A stretch of DNA of 64,000 bases from Pelecanus crispus (GCF_030463565.1 NC_134643.1:211596583-211660582), one strand, 5' to 3'; shown: positions 14,701 through 27,386, counted from the stretch's first letter. Notes: generated by a model not told the origin, from the letters alone. Translations and numbers: made by a program.

Positions 14701-15193
14701 ACATGAGAGAAGACAACTAAGGACAAAAAGAACGATGCAGATCAAAATCAGCTAGTTTCACACTTTCCATTTCAGCAATATGGATGATTCAACCCATCAA
14801 ATACCACATCTGACCTCCAAAGTTAGGTTTTTAGCTTAAACTATGACAGGCTTTATTTTTTGTATTCAGCCTATAAACACCAGTAAACCTAACATTATGT
14901 TGTTTAAAAGTGGCCAGTATTTCTTGGAAATTCCAATTCTGACATCATATAAAAATGCAACTCCTACAATTTTTACACCAGAACAACAGAATCAAAGCAA
15001 TCTTACAATTTAATTGTTCACACCAGACAACCTCACGTACACCCATGCAGGTAAACCTGATGAGCTGAAAACAAAACTGCAAAATGCTTTGTTTCCAATG
15101 TTTTCCAGAGGCTTTCCAATAGAAAAAGGAAGCAGCACAAAGAACCCAACAAAAACACACATGCCAAAATGCTTGTTACAAGGTAGCTTAGAC
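8793..15193 (-). other. YAP1: YAP1 intron 2, unique sequence
   Basis: AT-rich intronic sequence. I see no exon and no recognisable mobile element. A GGA-rich patch at 9976-9995 gives a Glu-rich ORF, and a poly(A) tract with CCCAA occurs near 14024-14045. ORFs up to about 96 codons are present at the random level. Confidence 0.8.
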
Positions 15194-15469
15194 CAGTGGA
15201 CTCCAAACTTTTTGACCACGAACCCTACCAGTAAAAAAATTTTGGGTATGCACCCCCAATATATGTATATTTATAAACTAATGTACCACATATTATGTAC
15301 TTTATAAAACATACACAAAAATAGAAAGCAAAAAAGGATGAGCTAAAGATGAACTTTTTTTTTTTTTACTTTTATTTATTAACTACACAAAAACCATTTT
15401 CTTCCCCCATCCCAATGGACTGTCTTGCACCCAGCCTGGGATGCACGCACCCCATGTTGGAGACCACTG
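15194..15469. mobile_element. hAT-type nonautonomous DNA transposon (MITE)
   Basis: This 276-bp element has terminal inverted repeats: CAGTGGACTCCAA at the left end and, on the opposite strand at the right end, CAGTGGTCTCCAA (12 of 13 match). It is flanked by a perfect 8-bp target duplication, GCTTAGAC (15186-15193 and 15470-15477). The CAGTGG terminus and 8-bp duplication are diagnostic of the hAT superfamily (Charlie-like). There is no transposase ORF, and the interior is AT-rich with a T run near 15357-15369. It was mobilised in trans by a hAT transposase. Confidence 0.93.
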
Positions 15470-15477
15470 GCTTAGAC

Positions 15478-16434
15478 TGCCTAAAAGGTTTGTATCATCA
15501 GTCTGAAATGCACTCAATTTCAGAACTTGGAATATGATTTCCCCTAAAGTAGCCAAAAATACAATTAAATTCTTTTAAAAGTAAATTATGCTGGTTGACC
15601 ACACTACTCTTAATATATTTGTTGTACAAGTATCAGAAAGGCTAATGAGAGCTATACTTTAAATCAAGGCTAAAAACATACGTTTTATTTGTAACAGACT
15701 TAAAAGGGATCGTATTTGCTACATTCCACCAAAAGTTGTTGAGACTTCTAGTGGTGTAGGGAGGAGACAAGGCAAAGCTGGCAACATTTAGCACTGCAAA
15801 ATATTATTTTACAAGAGATTACATAGTTTCATCTTTCCAACTGGGAAATCCATTTAGGCACATTACAAATACTACCTGAAATTAGGAGTCTCACACTGAA
15901 AGCTACTGGAATTTCTGTTGCCTTTCTATTTTCATAAATGCAAAGAGAAACCTGACCTGGAGTTCATGCTGAAGGAGATCCAGTCCTAATAATTCTCCAC
16001 CAAATAAAACAGGATTGGGAGAAGGGGTGAAAGGAGGAAGAAAAGGTTGTTTTAGTAGAAAACCAAGTCCAAATCCAGAAGACAAAACAAAATCACAGCC
16101 AACAACAAAGCCAGGCCTGACATAAAAGGCACAAGCTACACAAAGACAAGGTTTCCCCCATTCGCTGCTTGCTGCAGAGAAGGAATTATTTACTTTGCCA
16201 CAATTTTAAGATCACCAACTCGCATCTAAAGGGCAACCAGGTAGTCATTGATCACCTTTTGAGAACTACTACCTCAGAGGATGCTGACTTTAGCCTGAAG
16301 GATGCTCTATTAAGAAAACAGAGCTATGACAATCTATACAAGTATTTATTTTTTCTAAATATTATTACTTTTTGCTAGATCAGACAATTAGGTGTTCCGA
16401 ATGTATTTGCGCTAATGAAAATTGGGACAGGTTG
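15478..16434 (-). other. YAP1: YAP1 intron 2, unique sequence
   Basis: AT-rich intronic sequence between the hAT element and a CR1 fragment. I recognise nothing in it. Confidence 0.8.
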
Positions 16435-17097
16435 GAAACTGGGTCTGTTGGTTGACAGCCGGTTGAACATGAGCCAGCAGTGTGCCCAGGTGGCCAAGAA
16501 GGCCAACAGCATCCTGGCTTGTGTCAGGAATAGTGTGGCCAGCAGGAGGAGGGAAGGGATTGTCCCCCTGTACTCAGCGCTGGTGAGGCCGCACCTGGAA
16601 TACTGTGTCCAGTTTTGGGCACCTCAATACAAGAAAGACATTGAGGTGCTGGAGCGTGTCCAGAGAAGGGCAACAAAGCTGGTGAAGGGTCTGGAGCACA
16701 GGCCTTATGAGGAGTGTCTGAGGGAACTGGGGTTGTTTAGCCTGGAGAAGAGGAGGCTGAGGGGAGACCTTATCGCTCTCTACAGCTACCTGAGAGGAGG
16801 TTGTAGTGAGGTGGGTGTTTGTCTCTTCTCCCAAGTAGTTAGCGATAGGACGAGAGGAAATGGACTCAAGCTGTGCCAGGGGAGGTTTAGATTGGATATT
16901 CGGAAAAATTTCTTCACGGAAAGGGTAGTCAAGCATTGGAACAGGCTTCCCAGAGAGGTGGTGGAGTCCCCATCCCTGGAGGTGTTCAAAAAACGGGTAG
17001 ACGTGGCACTTTGGGACATGGTTTAGTGGGCATGGTGGTGTTGGGTTGATGGTTGGACTGATGATCTTAGAGGTCCTTTCCAACCTTAATGATTCCA
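16435..17097 (+). mobile_element. CR1 LINE 3' fragment with intact C-terminal ORF2 segment
   Basis: This is a 5'-truncated CR1 in plus orientation. From about 16440 the frame stays open for nearly 195 codons with no stop or shift: [46 protein letters not shown]-type blocks and …[13 protein letters not shown], then TAG at 17024. A 3' UTR of about 70 nt follows, ending CCTTAATGATTCC. The intact frame suggests this copy is much younger than the one at 5890-8792. It is part of a composite with a second CR1 tail. Confidence 0.93.
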
Positions 17098-17257
17098 AGC
17101 TTTTACTTTCATTAAAAATAATCCAGCCCCCAAGCCAGGAAACATGGAATTGCTACTCTCCCCTTAATTGGTTTAGTGGCGGACTTGGTAGTGTTAGGTT
17201 AATGGTTGGACTTGATGATCTTAAATGTCTTTTCCAACCTAAATGATTCTATGATTC
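17098..17257 (+). mobile_element. Spacer plus second CR1 3' tail of composite
   Basis: After the first CR1 tail comes a linker of about 70 nt containing CCAAGCCAGGAAACATG. A second CR1 3' tail follows (about 17170-17257), with GTGGCGGACTTGGTAGTGTT and a terminal AAATGATTCTATGATTC. The same arrangement occurs at 55156-55325. Confidence 0.87.
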
Positions 17258-20200
17258 AGCACTACTCTTAAGTATTTTTGAGTCATTGGGCCACAAGGTT
17301 CCATTTCTACATATGGTTAAACAGAAGAAAAGCACGTGCCCAGGAAACCAAGAGGAGAGACAACACTTTGACCAACTTAGCCTTATTTTGATCCAACACT
17401 CCCCGAGCACATAGTAGTAGCACCTCAAGACAGTCATCAGAAAGACTCAAATTCTACATCAGTACAGTTGACTCAAAAAAACCTGGTGAAGTGGCAGGGG
17501 AAATTATGGTCCATTTGCTAAGCCTACATTTGTTATGCGAGAGTGCTATTTATAATGTCACATGCTGGAACTTGTTCCCAAGCTAGCTAGACCTACATGC
17601 TTAATTGACTCAATAGACAATGCTGCATTGTCAAAACTAATCTTTTCCTACAGGCTACAGTTTCTAAACCATGAAAGCTTTTATACATTTTAATTTTCTC
17701 AGCAGTTTCAAAACCAGAATACTTCAAAATACATACACACATACACACACAGAGTATGTATTTGGGTAGATACTATATTGACTGCCACTAAAATTCACAT
17801 ATGCATATGCAAACAGAGTAATCGGAAACTCCAAGCATTTTAAAGAACATGGGAACCAGCAAGTTCTTTAAGTTCCTATTTCAGGCATCCAAGACAGAAG
17901 GGACTAAGGAAGAACAAGCCTGCCAACAGGTTCATGTCACCAATATACACCATGTGATGCATGGAGCAGCAGCTCTCACATCACACTAGATTTTGACTAA
18001 GCCACCTTATAAAGTATTTGTTTCAAGTTACTTCCCAAGAGTAAGGTTTTGGGAAGAAAGAAATCTAATTAGTTTAAAGTTTGAGAAGTTGTCAATTAAG
18101 AACTCATTTAAACAAAGACTAGCTTGAATGCTGCAGACAGACTGAACTGCCAACTCCTGAAGACTACTTTTTATTCATATTGATGAAAAAAGCTTTCAAG
18201 AAAAAAAAGCGTATTTGGGGCTGGGGGGAGAGATCAGAAGATGTGAAATTTTGCACAGTGAACAAGTTTCATGAAGCAATTCAACAGTGAAATGGAACTT
18301 AAGTTTTTAAACATTTGTATACCAACTATCGACATAACTGCAGAATTTTAGGACTAAAGTGATTCAATTACTATTTATTTAAAACAGCAAACTGGCTCAA
18401 TCTCTTCTAAAACTGGCTTCAGAAAGCTGAAGTTCAGTATCTTAGGATCCACCAAGCAACTTTGGTTTTCTAGTATTCCTCCTGCCACCCCCAAAACTGA
18501 TGAAAAGAAACACCTTCGAGAACAACACTACTAAATCTCAAAAGTTCTTGAGAAGCTTTAGGACAAAACAACAAATCAAGAAGAAAAAATAATTAAACTA
18601 TGCGTTCTCAAACTGTTGCCAGATGTAAGCAACTAGCAGAACTGAAGTCTTCCTAATACCGCCAAGCAACTCTGATAAGGGCACTTGAGTTCCTTAACTA
18701 AAAATCAGTTGTGATCAGCTGGTCTAAATGCCTATAAACCACACAACTAAATACACCAAACATTTACCAAAAATACAGAGACTAGAAGTCAAGCTAAAAG
18801 TTAAAGACATCCATGTATGGATGGACATATATTTTTCTGTTCAGACTGGTTGTTTAATGAGTTTATGCTTCAAATTTTTATAGTTAAAATAATGAAGGTT
18901 GTATTTGAACTCACACTTTTTGTTGCTAGTATCCCAACAACATAGCACTCAACAACAAAAAGTCTTCCCCTTTTAAATGGCAACGCCTTACTGTAGAGAC
19001 AGCCTTCAGAAGGATGTATTCAAGTAAATGCAAGATTTCTTGAATACAGCAGTCATGAATGACATTGCTGAGCATGCTGCATCCAGCACACTGCTGGTAA
19101 AACCTGTTTCGGATGGTCTGCCATATCTCATGCTTCATTAACTCAAGTTGAAAACAACCTTCTGAACTAAAGGAGAGCTAGATTAACAACCATCGTGTCT
19201 TTCCTTTATGATGCATCTCCCCCTTCTAATTTTCCATACCAAGCAACTGTCAGGTTTATATTGTAGGAGGATGAAACAGCTTTGCAAAAACAATGTATTA
19301 CTCCCTTTAATAATATGCTGAAGGGCATCTGGTCCCATTTGTTTCACTTTTTTCTGATCTTCACAAACACACCACTATTCAACCTGACTGCAAAAATTAA
19401 CAGAAAAGTTGTAGATAGAAAACTGCTAAATTACTTAAAGCATAAAAAATGGACTCTAAAAAGCCAAGCCATGTTGGAAAGATGTTCTTTAAATTGCCAC
19501 AGGGTCTAATGATATTTTGACAAGACTGCAATTATGCTTCTGTTACAAGAACAGATCTTGTTCTCCACGTCTTGCCAGGATAATACTGCTTTTAATTAAT
19601 GCTTTTGTTGTGAAGTGTACCCTCAGGCAGTAATAAGTTTTATAATAATTTCAGTATGTAGCATGTATTTCCCCACACCATTTATTCAAAATTTCTCATC
19701 ATTCGGCCTCACAGATAATGCCCAAGTCTTACTTCCCAGAATTCTTCAAAACATGGCTAAACACTGTTGCGCTTAGCAAGACACTGTTAAAACATGTCTT
19801 CATATGATTGTTTTCCTCGGCTTCCCTCAAGAAGAAAGGAACATTATGTGCCTATCAGACTGGCACAACCACAAGAGAACCAAATTTCCTTTTAAACATC
19901 AGTCCCAGTTTCACTTTCAGGAACCAGCACACACGCCTTCTTTTCAAACAGTTGATACATGCTTTTGGTATATTATCTTTTAAACAGAGTTATAACCATT
20001 GCCGAAGTACCATGAGGTGCTGATCTTCAATTATGTTTACTGATCACTAAACCTAGGGTAAAAAATAAAAAAAACCCAAAACCTACAAGTACAGCTTTTA
20101 TTCTTACAATCCACTGCATAACACACCTCTCAAATTTGAAAAGTCTTGCTAAAGGAAGTTACAAACCAGAGCTTCAGCAAACAAACAGGCAATTACTGAA

Positions 20201-23200
20201 GCCACAGAAATCTAGACACATATTTATCCAAAGCCTGAGACAAGTAAAGTACTGTGTGGGAAATGTTATGAAATCAGTGTCAAGAAAACTAGGCCTCAGA
20301 TTTAATCCACTGCCTTTCTCTACCACAAACAGCTGTGAAGTAACTAACTCGTTTTTGGTTTAAATGTTATTAATTAATAAAACATGACTGTCTAATTAAG
20401 TCCACAAGAAGGTGGGAAGTTTCAAAGCAATTCTTATATGCAAATTAAAATTGGCTTTACAATGTGTTTGGATAGATTGCATTGACTTTGAAAAGTCAAC
20501 ATGCAAGTTGCTGCCTTTACAGACTGCAGGAACCCATTTTTATCTGCCACATGTTCTGTGACCATATTCAAGAAAATAAATTAAAATTTCACTTCCATGG
20601 GAGTATTCAAGCTTTTTTTTTAAAAAAAAAAATTTGAAGTGGTGTCTATATTTTAGTAGACTCAGTTCTCCAAAGTGTTCAAGCACTAAAAGCAATATTC
20701 AGTTTACACCTTCAACAAAGAGAGGAGTTAACGTTAAACATTATTTCAATTTATTTTCCATTACCTTTTTATTTCTCTAATAAAACAAATCCAATATTCT
20801 GCCTGATCTCTCAAAAGAGAAATTAATTTCAGAATCCTATCCCCATTCCATGCAAAAGCAATCTTCAGTTTCTCCTGCATGGTCTTTGCATGACTTCACT
20901 GAAAGTAAACATTTAAATAGAAGAGTATTTGGTAAGAATAAATGTACGCATTATCAACAGCAAAATTCGTGGATTACATTATCCGGCCTTTATCAAGAAG
21001 GTCAAACTAGGTGACAGCCATATCAACTGTTTCCAAATTCTCTTGCTGTTGCTGGAAGATGCATCTATCTAAGAGTGCACCGCTTGAATTTTTTTAGCCA
21101 GGCTGGACTTGTTCGTGCAGCCTAAAATCTGATGAAGTAGCAAAAACAACAGCAGGTTGAACTCCAACTGTGTGATTTTGATTTGCAAAAGCAACCAGTG
21201 GAAGAGTTCTAAGGCTTGCAACATCACAGAAAATTAAGTTATTTAGTATGATCTCTATTTAAACAGCTTAACAGACATAAGACCACTCACATACACACAA
21301 GCAATGAAATTGTGTATATGTAATTATTTTTAGAATCAAACCTACCACAACTTTGAGCTTTTGCAATCTTAACTGCCAGTTTCTTCTACACCACTGACAT
21401 ATTTGCCCAGCAAATAACTACCGATGGACTTAATCAGGGAGGTCAAACCAAACCAAAAATAAAGATGTTAAGCACACAGGCTTTCCTTATAAGAAGTGGT
21501 TGAACTGCCACAATCAACAGAAATCCACTGGTTGCCTCCAAACAGCATACTATAAGCATTGATTAAAGAAATTATCCTTTTGACCCTTCCCCTTTTCTTT
21601 AAGGAGAAGCCTGACTGCTTTACTCAGTTGCCAGTATGTTTCTTGGAACAAAGCAAAACATAACCTTGGAATGAAAATTAATTCATTCAAACAGCAGCAG
21701 ACTGAATAAAGAGTTAAAATACTAGACTTCTGGTAATCAATCTCAATACTATTAACACCAAATCATTCACTAAAGAAGGAAGTATTCAGACTCTAAAAAC
21801 TTGTAAATTGGCTTCAATTAACTGTACAATCAGAAAGCTTGTTATCTTGATACAGAGCAGTATTTAAACAGGAAATTGAAGTCATTAATTTTTACTGTTT
21901 CTCTCCTGTTGTTACTAGGTGACATTACCACCAATGGCATATCTAGTGTTACTAGAATGAAAAAATAGGTCACAACCTAAAGCATAAAAAAAGCTCGTAA
22001 GTCACGATGGAGATTTCTTCCCTCTCTTTATGATTTTTGTTACACTGGCTAAGCTACATAAAGTTACTCTGTAAAGACTATTAAAAAACACATGAAATAA
22101 CTTCAAATACAAGAATTTCCAGAATCAGAACTACAACCTTTAGACCTCAGGCACACCTGATAATTTCTACTTTGAAAGAACAGAAATTTCATGCTTTACA
22201 GTCCTTGACTGGATTTACACAAAGTATCTACATCTAATACCACTATGACTTTTCATTCCAAGGATGTGTTAATCACTGAAATTCTATATTGAACACTGAG
22301 AAGTTTAATGCCATTTATTTCTTGAAACATGTTTGTGTGTTATAATTCTGACTTCTGATTACAGTAAAAATCACATACCTTTTGATTTATGTATCCGATT
22401 GTATACATACAGGCAAATAAAAGGTTCACAGATGAGTTGAATACATCTTTCTGTAATGAACGCATACGCTGAAACTATTTGCTCTATCATCATATAGTAG
22501 GAAAGTTAATTAAAGCATTCAAAGTTTACTTTAATTTTACACAGCACAGCAGTTAAACCAAGCTGGTCAACTGGAAGAACAAGTCATAAATCAAAAAGGA
22601 GCTGTGTGTAGCAAGGAACAACGTCTTTTTTTTTATTCTGGTGTTTGAGATGAACCATAACTGCAGTAACTATTTACATAAGGAACAGAGAAGACTATGT
22701 TAAAAAAAAGCATTAAACTTTAGAAAGTCTGTAAAATACTACAGTTTATTCACAGTTTTAAATATCTAGTAGAATATCTGAAGACAATGGTACAGGCTTG
22801 CATTCAGTATCAGTTCCTCCAAGAATAAACCATGACAAATTCCTTTACTAGCAGACCTGCACCTACATGTTTCTTGTTTTCTTGTTTCCCCACATCAACT
22901 CCTGTTGGTCAGACACTCAGTATTCTTCATCATCCTGCTTTGCCTATGGCAAACAAAACAAGCCACCTGTATTTCCTGAGCAAAAAACACAACGCAAAAC
23001 AAGCCTATCCCTCCTCTTAGGCTTCCATACGAAGCCTAACTTGACTACAGGAAATAAAGCAGTAGCGTGCTAGTTTTGTCACTGAAAAGCATAGTACGCC
23101 ATATTGTACGGGCGTACAATTATCATTTCAAACTGTCATTACTACTTAAGCTACATTATTACCTCTTGTATTGCTTTTGTGGAACAACTTTGCTTAGACA

Positions 23201-24765
23201 CAAGGGACAAATGAAGAAATGTCAATTCTGCATTATTTTTCAGTTCCTTTCTATTTCAGTCTCCCTATAAGCCCTCCCTCACACTACCTGTAGGAATTTG
23301 TACCTTGCTCTACACCTCAATTTTCCTGGCAGCTGTGCTTCAAGAACTTGCAAGCTGTTCCACAACACCACCCCCCCCAAAACCCACAAAAAACCAAAAC
23401 TGTGGTGTTGATAAGTTACGAACAAAATTATGTCATTACCCTTTTCTTTATAAAGTGCGAGCTTTATTCTACTGATATACCTCACCAGAACATCTGAGAC
23501 TTTTGCTTGCACGGGTGCACTTACAAAACTTTTGAGGACAGACAGGTACTTACTCTGATTTTACCTGGACCAGTAACAGAGTCGCAACAGACCTACTACT
23601 TAAGAGTTCTGCTGCATAAGTACACTAGTTTCAGTGTTAAATATCCCACTTAAAAATAGAACAACTCAGAATATTTATCAATATCCCACTTTAGATCTAA
23701 ACCACTCTGCTTTTGTAAAAGCACTTCTTTTTCTCCATTTTATTTTTAGCATGCTTTGATCAAATTATTACTGAGAATGGTTTCGTGGGACTACTAAAAG
23801 TCACTCATAGGTCAGTCATTAGTTGAGCTCAGTATATTTTTCTTGTACCTTTTGAATACCAGGTGTACAAGATTTACCCTGTTAATAAACTAAAATTAAT
23901 ATTCTGATCCCTCATTAAAAGTTTTCTGTACTACGATGTTGATTTTGTGCAGATTTTAAACCCTGTTAAAGGCTTGAACAGGCTGAAACTCTGTTGAGTG
24001 CCTGCAGGCTTCAAAATTAAACACTTGTATGCAGTGACAAAAATCCAAGCTCTCCCAATACTCTTCCCAAAAGCCACAGTATTTCAGATCCTCCAGTTCA
24101 GCTAGTTTTTTTGCTCTGATAAATTACAAGGAAAACAAAGATTCTATACAAAGGTAGTAAAATTTTATTTCAAAACAGCTTATTAGCATATTGTCCACAA
24201 TAGCACATAACACATCATACTGGCTAACAGCTCAATTTAATGTCACAGATAGTTTTTTTAAAATTAAAAAGCCAATGAAAAAACAATGAAAGAAAACAAA
24301 ACACACCCCCCCCAAAAAAAACCCAACCTCAAGAAAACCAACCACAAAACCACCACACACACCTTGCTGACTTCAGCTGAATTTAGTTCACACATCAAAT
24401 TTGTAACTGCAGCAAAGCCAGGTTTACACATATTGTTAGAACTTTTTAACACCAAGCTTAGACCTTGGAGTATCAGCTACAGAATGCATACCAGACCACA
24501 GCCAAGTATTATACTTACCCAGCATTAAAGTATGTCTTTTTTCTGTCTTTTTAATTGCCAGTCCTAAGTAACTAAGATGTGCATTGGTGGGATTGGAAGA
24601 ACGATTGTGTCACCTAGTTCAGTTTTTGTGCAACAGGAAGGTACTAACTCTACACAGATGTCCACAATAAAACTTCTTCAATTTCAGTTTACAAGCCAGA
24701 CAAACACCAATGCTTTTTAATTGTTTTTTTTCCTCCACATGGCTCATTAAGAACTGCTTTTCCCC
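17258..24765 (-). other. YAP1: YAP1 intron 2, unique sequence
   Basis: 7.5 kb of AT-rich intronic sequence with no recognisable exon, repeat family or RNA gene. It contains A/C-rich tracts at 23362-23400 and 24292-24362 and several A or T runs. ORFs of 60-80 codons are at chance level. Confidence 0.8.
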
Positions 24766-25370
24766 TGTCGTGGTTTAACCTGGCAGGCAGCTAGACACCA
24801 CACAGCCATTTGCTCACTCTCCCTCAATGGGATGGGGGAGAGAATTGGGGGGTGAAGGTAAAACTTGTGGGTTGAGATAAAGACCATTTAATAGGACAGA
24901 AAAGGGAAAAAAATAATAATGTGTGATAAAAGACAACGTGTGATATTGTGTGATTAAAAAATAATTACAAAAAAATATGCAAAAGAAGAGATGCACAATG
25001 CAATTGCTCACCACCCACTGGCCAATGCCCAGCCAGTTCCTGAGCAGTGGCCATGCCACTCCCTGGCCAACTCCCCCCAGTTCTTTTTTTTGTTTTCTGG
25101 GTTTTTTTTTTTTTGTTCAGCATGACATCATATGGTATGGAGTATCCCTTTGGTCAGTTTGGATCAGCTGTCCTGGCTGTGTCCCCTCCAGCCTCCTCGA
25201 TGGTAGGGGGGTATGGGAAACTGAAAAGTCTCTGACTTAGCATAAGCCCTGCTCAGCAACAACTAAAACATCAGTGTGTTACCAACATTATCCTCATCCT
25301 AAATCCAAAACACAGCACTATACCAGCTACTAGGAAGAAAATGAACTCTGCCCTGGTTTCAGCTGGGATA
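24766..25370 (-). mobile_element. 3' LTR of ERVL-like provirus, with rearranged edge
   Basis: This is the same LTR family as 58703-59269. On the plus strand it begins TGTCGTGGTTTAACC and runs through the shared blocks (GGGATGGGGGAGAGAAT, GTTGAGATAAAGAC, CAATTGCTCACCACCCACTG, CATGACATCATATGGTATGG). The edge next to the internal region is inverted over 22 bp (25349-25370). A long T-rich insertion sits at 25084-25114, where the solo LTR has its TATA-like element. The internal pol remnant follows on the same (minus) orientation, so this is the 3' LTR. Confidence 0.9.
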
Positions 25371-25772
25371 ATATCCACCCCTTATTCTATACCATCTATG
25401 TCTCACACTTCCCGATACAACCCAATTAATCACCACCACCTTCCCTGTCCTTTGATATATACACACACAGATATCATTCCCTTCGTCTATGGGCCATCCC
25501 TCTAAAATGTCTGTTGAGTTCATTTAGTCCATGACTTTGGGTTCCATCTGTCATCACAGTCTTTCAGGGCAGGAGAGAGAGTGTGTGGTGTTGGATTGTT
25601 GCATGCTGAAGCCAGTTCTGGTTCCATTATCACTGCACTTTGCTTGTTTCATCAAAATTCATTCTTCATTAATTTTGGTGATTCTTACTGTAGTACTGCT
25701 GACATGGCATACAGCAACCATAAAAGAGATAGCATACAGTATTATATAGCAATTAACATCATACAATTCAGT

Positions 25773-26742
25773 TCATTGCCTATTCTCACCCAAAATCAAA
25801 TCCCCTTGAGGTACACATTGGACTTCCCCATCCTTCTGCATCACCCACCAAGTGCACCAAGGTCCTTGAGCAACAACAATCCCACAAATGGGTTTGCCTT
25901 TGCCTGAGGCAGGAGTAACCCAGACTGTCTTCCCCAGCGTATTTCTTACACGCACTACAGGGACTTTATCCCCCCCTACAGAACATAAAACTTTGATTGG
26001 GCAGGGCCAGCTCGATTGGCAGATCCCCTGGTGTTGACTAACCAGGTGGCTTTTGCTAAATGCGTATCCCAATGTTTGAATGTCCCACCACCCATTGCTC
26101 TCAGGGTAGTCTTTAACAGTCCACTGTATCGTTCAATTCTCCCAGAGGCTGGTGCATGGTAGGGGATCTGATATACCCACTCAATGCCATGCTCTTTGGC
26201 CCAGGTGTCTATGAGGTTGTTTTGGAAATGAGCCCCGTTGTCTAACTAAATTCTCTCTGGGGTGCCATGTTGCCACAGGACTTGCTTTTCAAGGCCAAGG
26301 ACGGTGTTCTGGGCAGTGGCATGGGGCATAGGATATGTTCCCAGCCATCCGGTGGTTGCTTCCACCACTGTAAGCACACAGTGCTTGCTTTGGCAGATTT
26401 GTGGGAGTGTGATATAATCAATCTGCGAGGCCTCTCCATATTTATATCTCAGCCATCGTGCTCCATACCATAGAGGCTTTAACCGCTTGGCTTGCTTGAT
26501 TGCAGCATGAATAACCTGTGCAATAGTGTCCATGGTCAAGTCCACCCCCCGATCCCAAGCCCATCTACATATTGCATTTCTTCCTTGACGGCCTGAGGCA
26601 TCATGGGCCCACCAAGCTGTAAATAATTCACCCTTATGTTGCCAGTCCAGAGCCACCTGAGCCATTTCAATCTTAGCGGCCTGATCCACCTGCTGGTTGT
26701 TTCGATGTTCTTCAGCGGCCTGACTCTTGGGTACATGAGCAT
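25773..26742 (-). pseudogene. Retroviral integrase remnant (pol)
   Basis: The minus-strand segments at 26246-26689 and 25773-26072 carry the integrase zinc-binding and catalytic core and the C-terminal domain. Recognisable features are a QIDYITLP block with the first catalytic Asp, a VVEATTGW block, and a C-terminal VWVTP segment. An in-frame stop at about 26246 precedes the second catalytic Asp region, and frames differ between segments. It is inactive. Confidence 0.85.
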
Positions 26743-27386
26743 CTACATGACGTACTTTTACAACCTAGTTCTCTACCCGGGCAGCAATATCTTGCCACAG
26801 CACAGCAGCCCAGATGGGTTTGCCTCTGCGCTGCCAGTTGCTTTGCTTCCATTGCTGCAACCACCCCCACAGGGCATTTGCCGCCATCCATGAGTCAGTA
26901 TAAAGTACTGACCACTTTTCTTGTTCAGCAATGTCTAAAGCCAACTGGATGCCTTTCACCTCTGCAAACTGACTTGACCCCCCCCTTCTCCTCAGCAGTT
27001 TCTGCGACTTGTCATATAGGACTCCATACAGCAGCTTTCCATCTCCGATGCTTTCCCACAAGACGACAGGACCCATCAGTGAACAGGGCATATTGCTTTT
27101 CATTTTCTGGCAGTTTATTATACAGTGGGTCCTCTTCAGCATGCATCACCTCCTCCTCTGGCAATATTCCAAAATCTTTGCCTTCTGGCCAGTCCATGAT
27201 CGCTTCCAAGATTCCTGGGCGACTGGGGTTTCCTATTCGAGCCCGTTGTGTGATCAGTGCAACCCACTTACTCCACGTAGCATCAGTTGCATGATGTGTA
27301 GAGGGAACCCTCCCTTTGAATATCCAGCCCAGCACTGGCAGTCGGGGTGCCAGCAGGAGCTGTGCTTCAGTACCAACCACTTCCAA
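26743..27386 (-). pseudogene. Retroviral RNase H remnant (pol)
   Basis: Two minus-strand open segments in different frames (27012-27386 and 26765-27142) overlap. They carry the connection and RNase H domain, with recognisable acidic motifs TDGSC, an AEVKGIQLAL helix and YTDSW. A frameshift between the first and second motif and a stop at the end break the gene. This is a fossil pol fragment. Confidence 0.85.

Noticed and set aside
25773..27386. Pol-like ORFs as a domesticated retroviral gene
   Set aside because: The frame is shifted several times and interrupted by stops within RNase H and integrase, the reverse transcriptase is missing, and there are no splice sites around it. It is a fossil.
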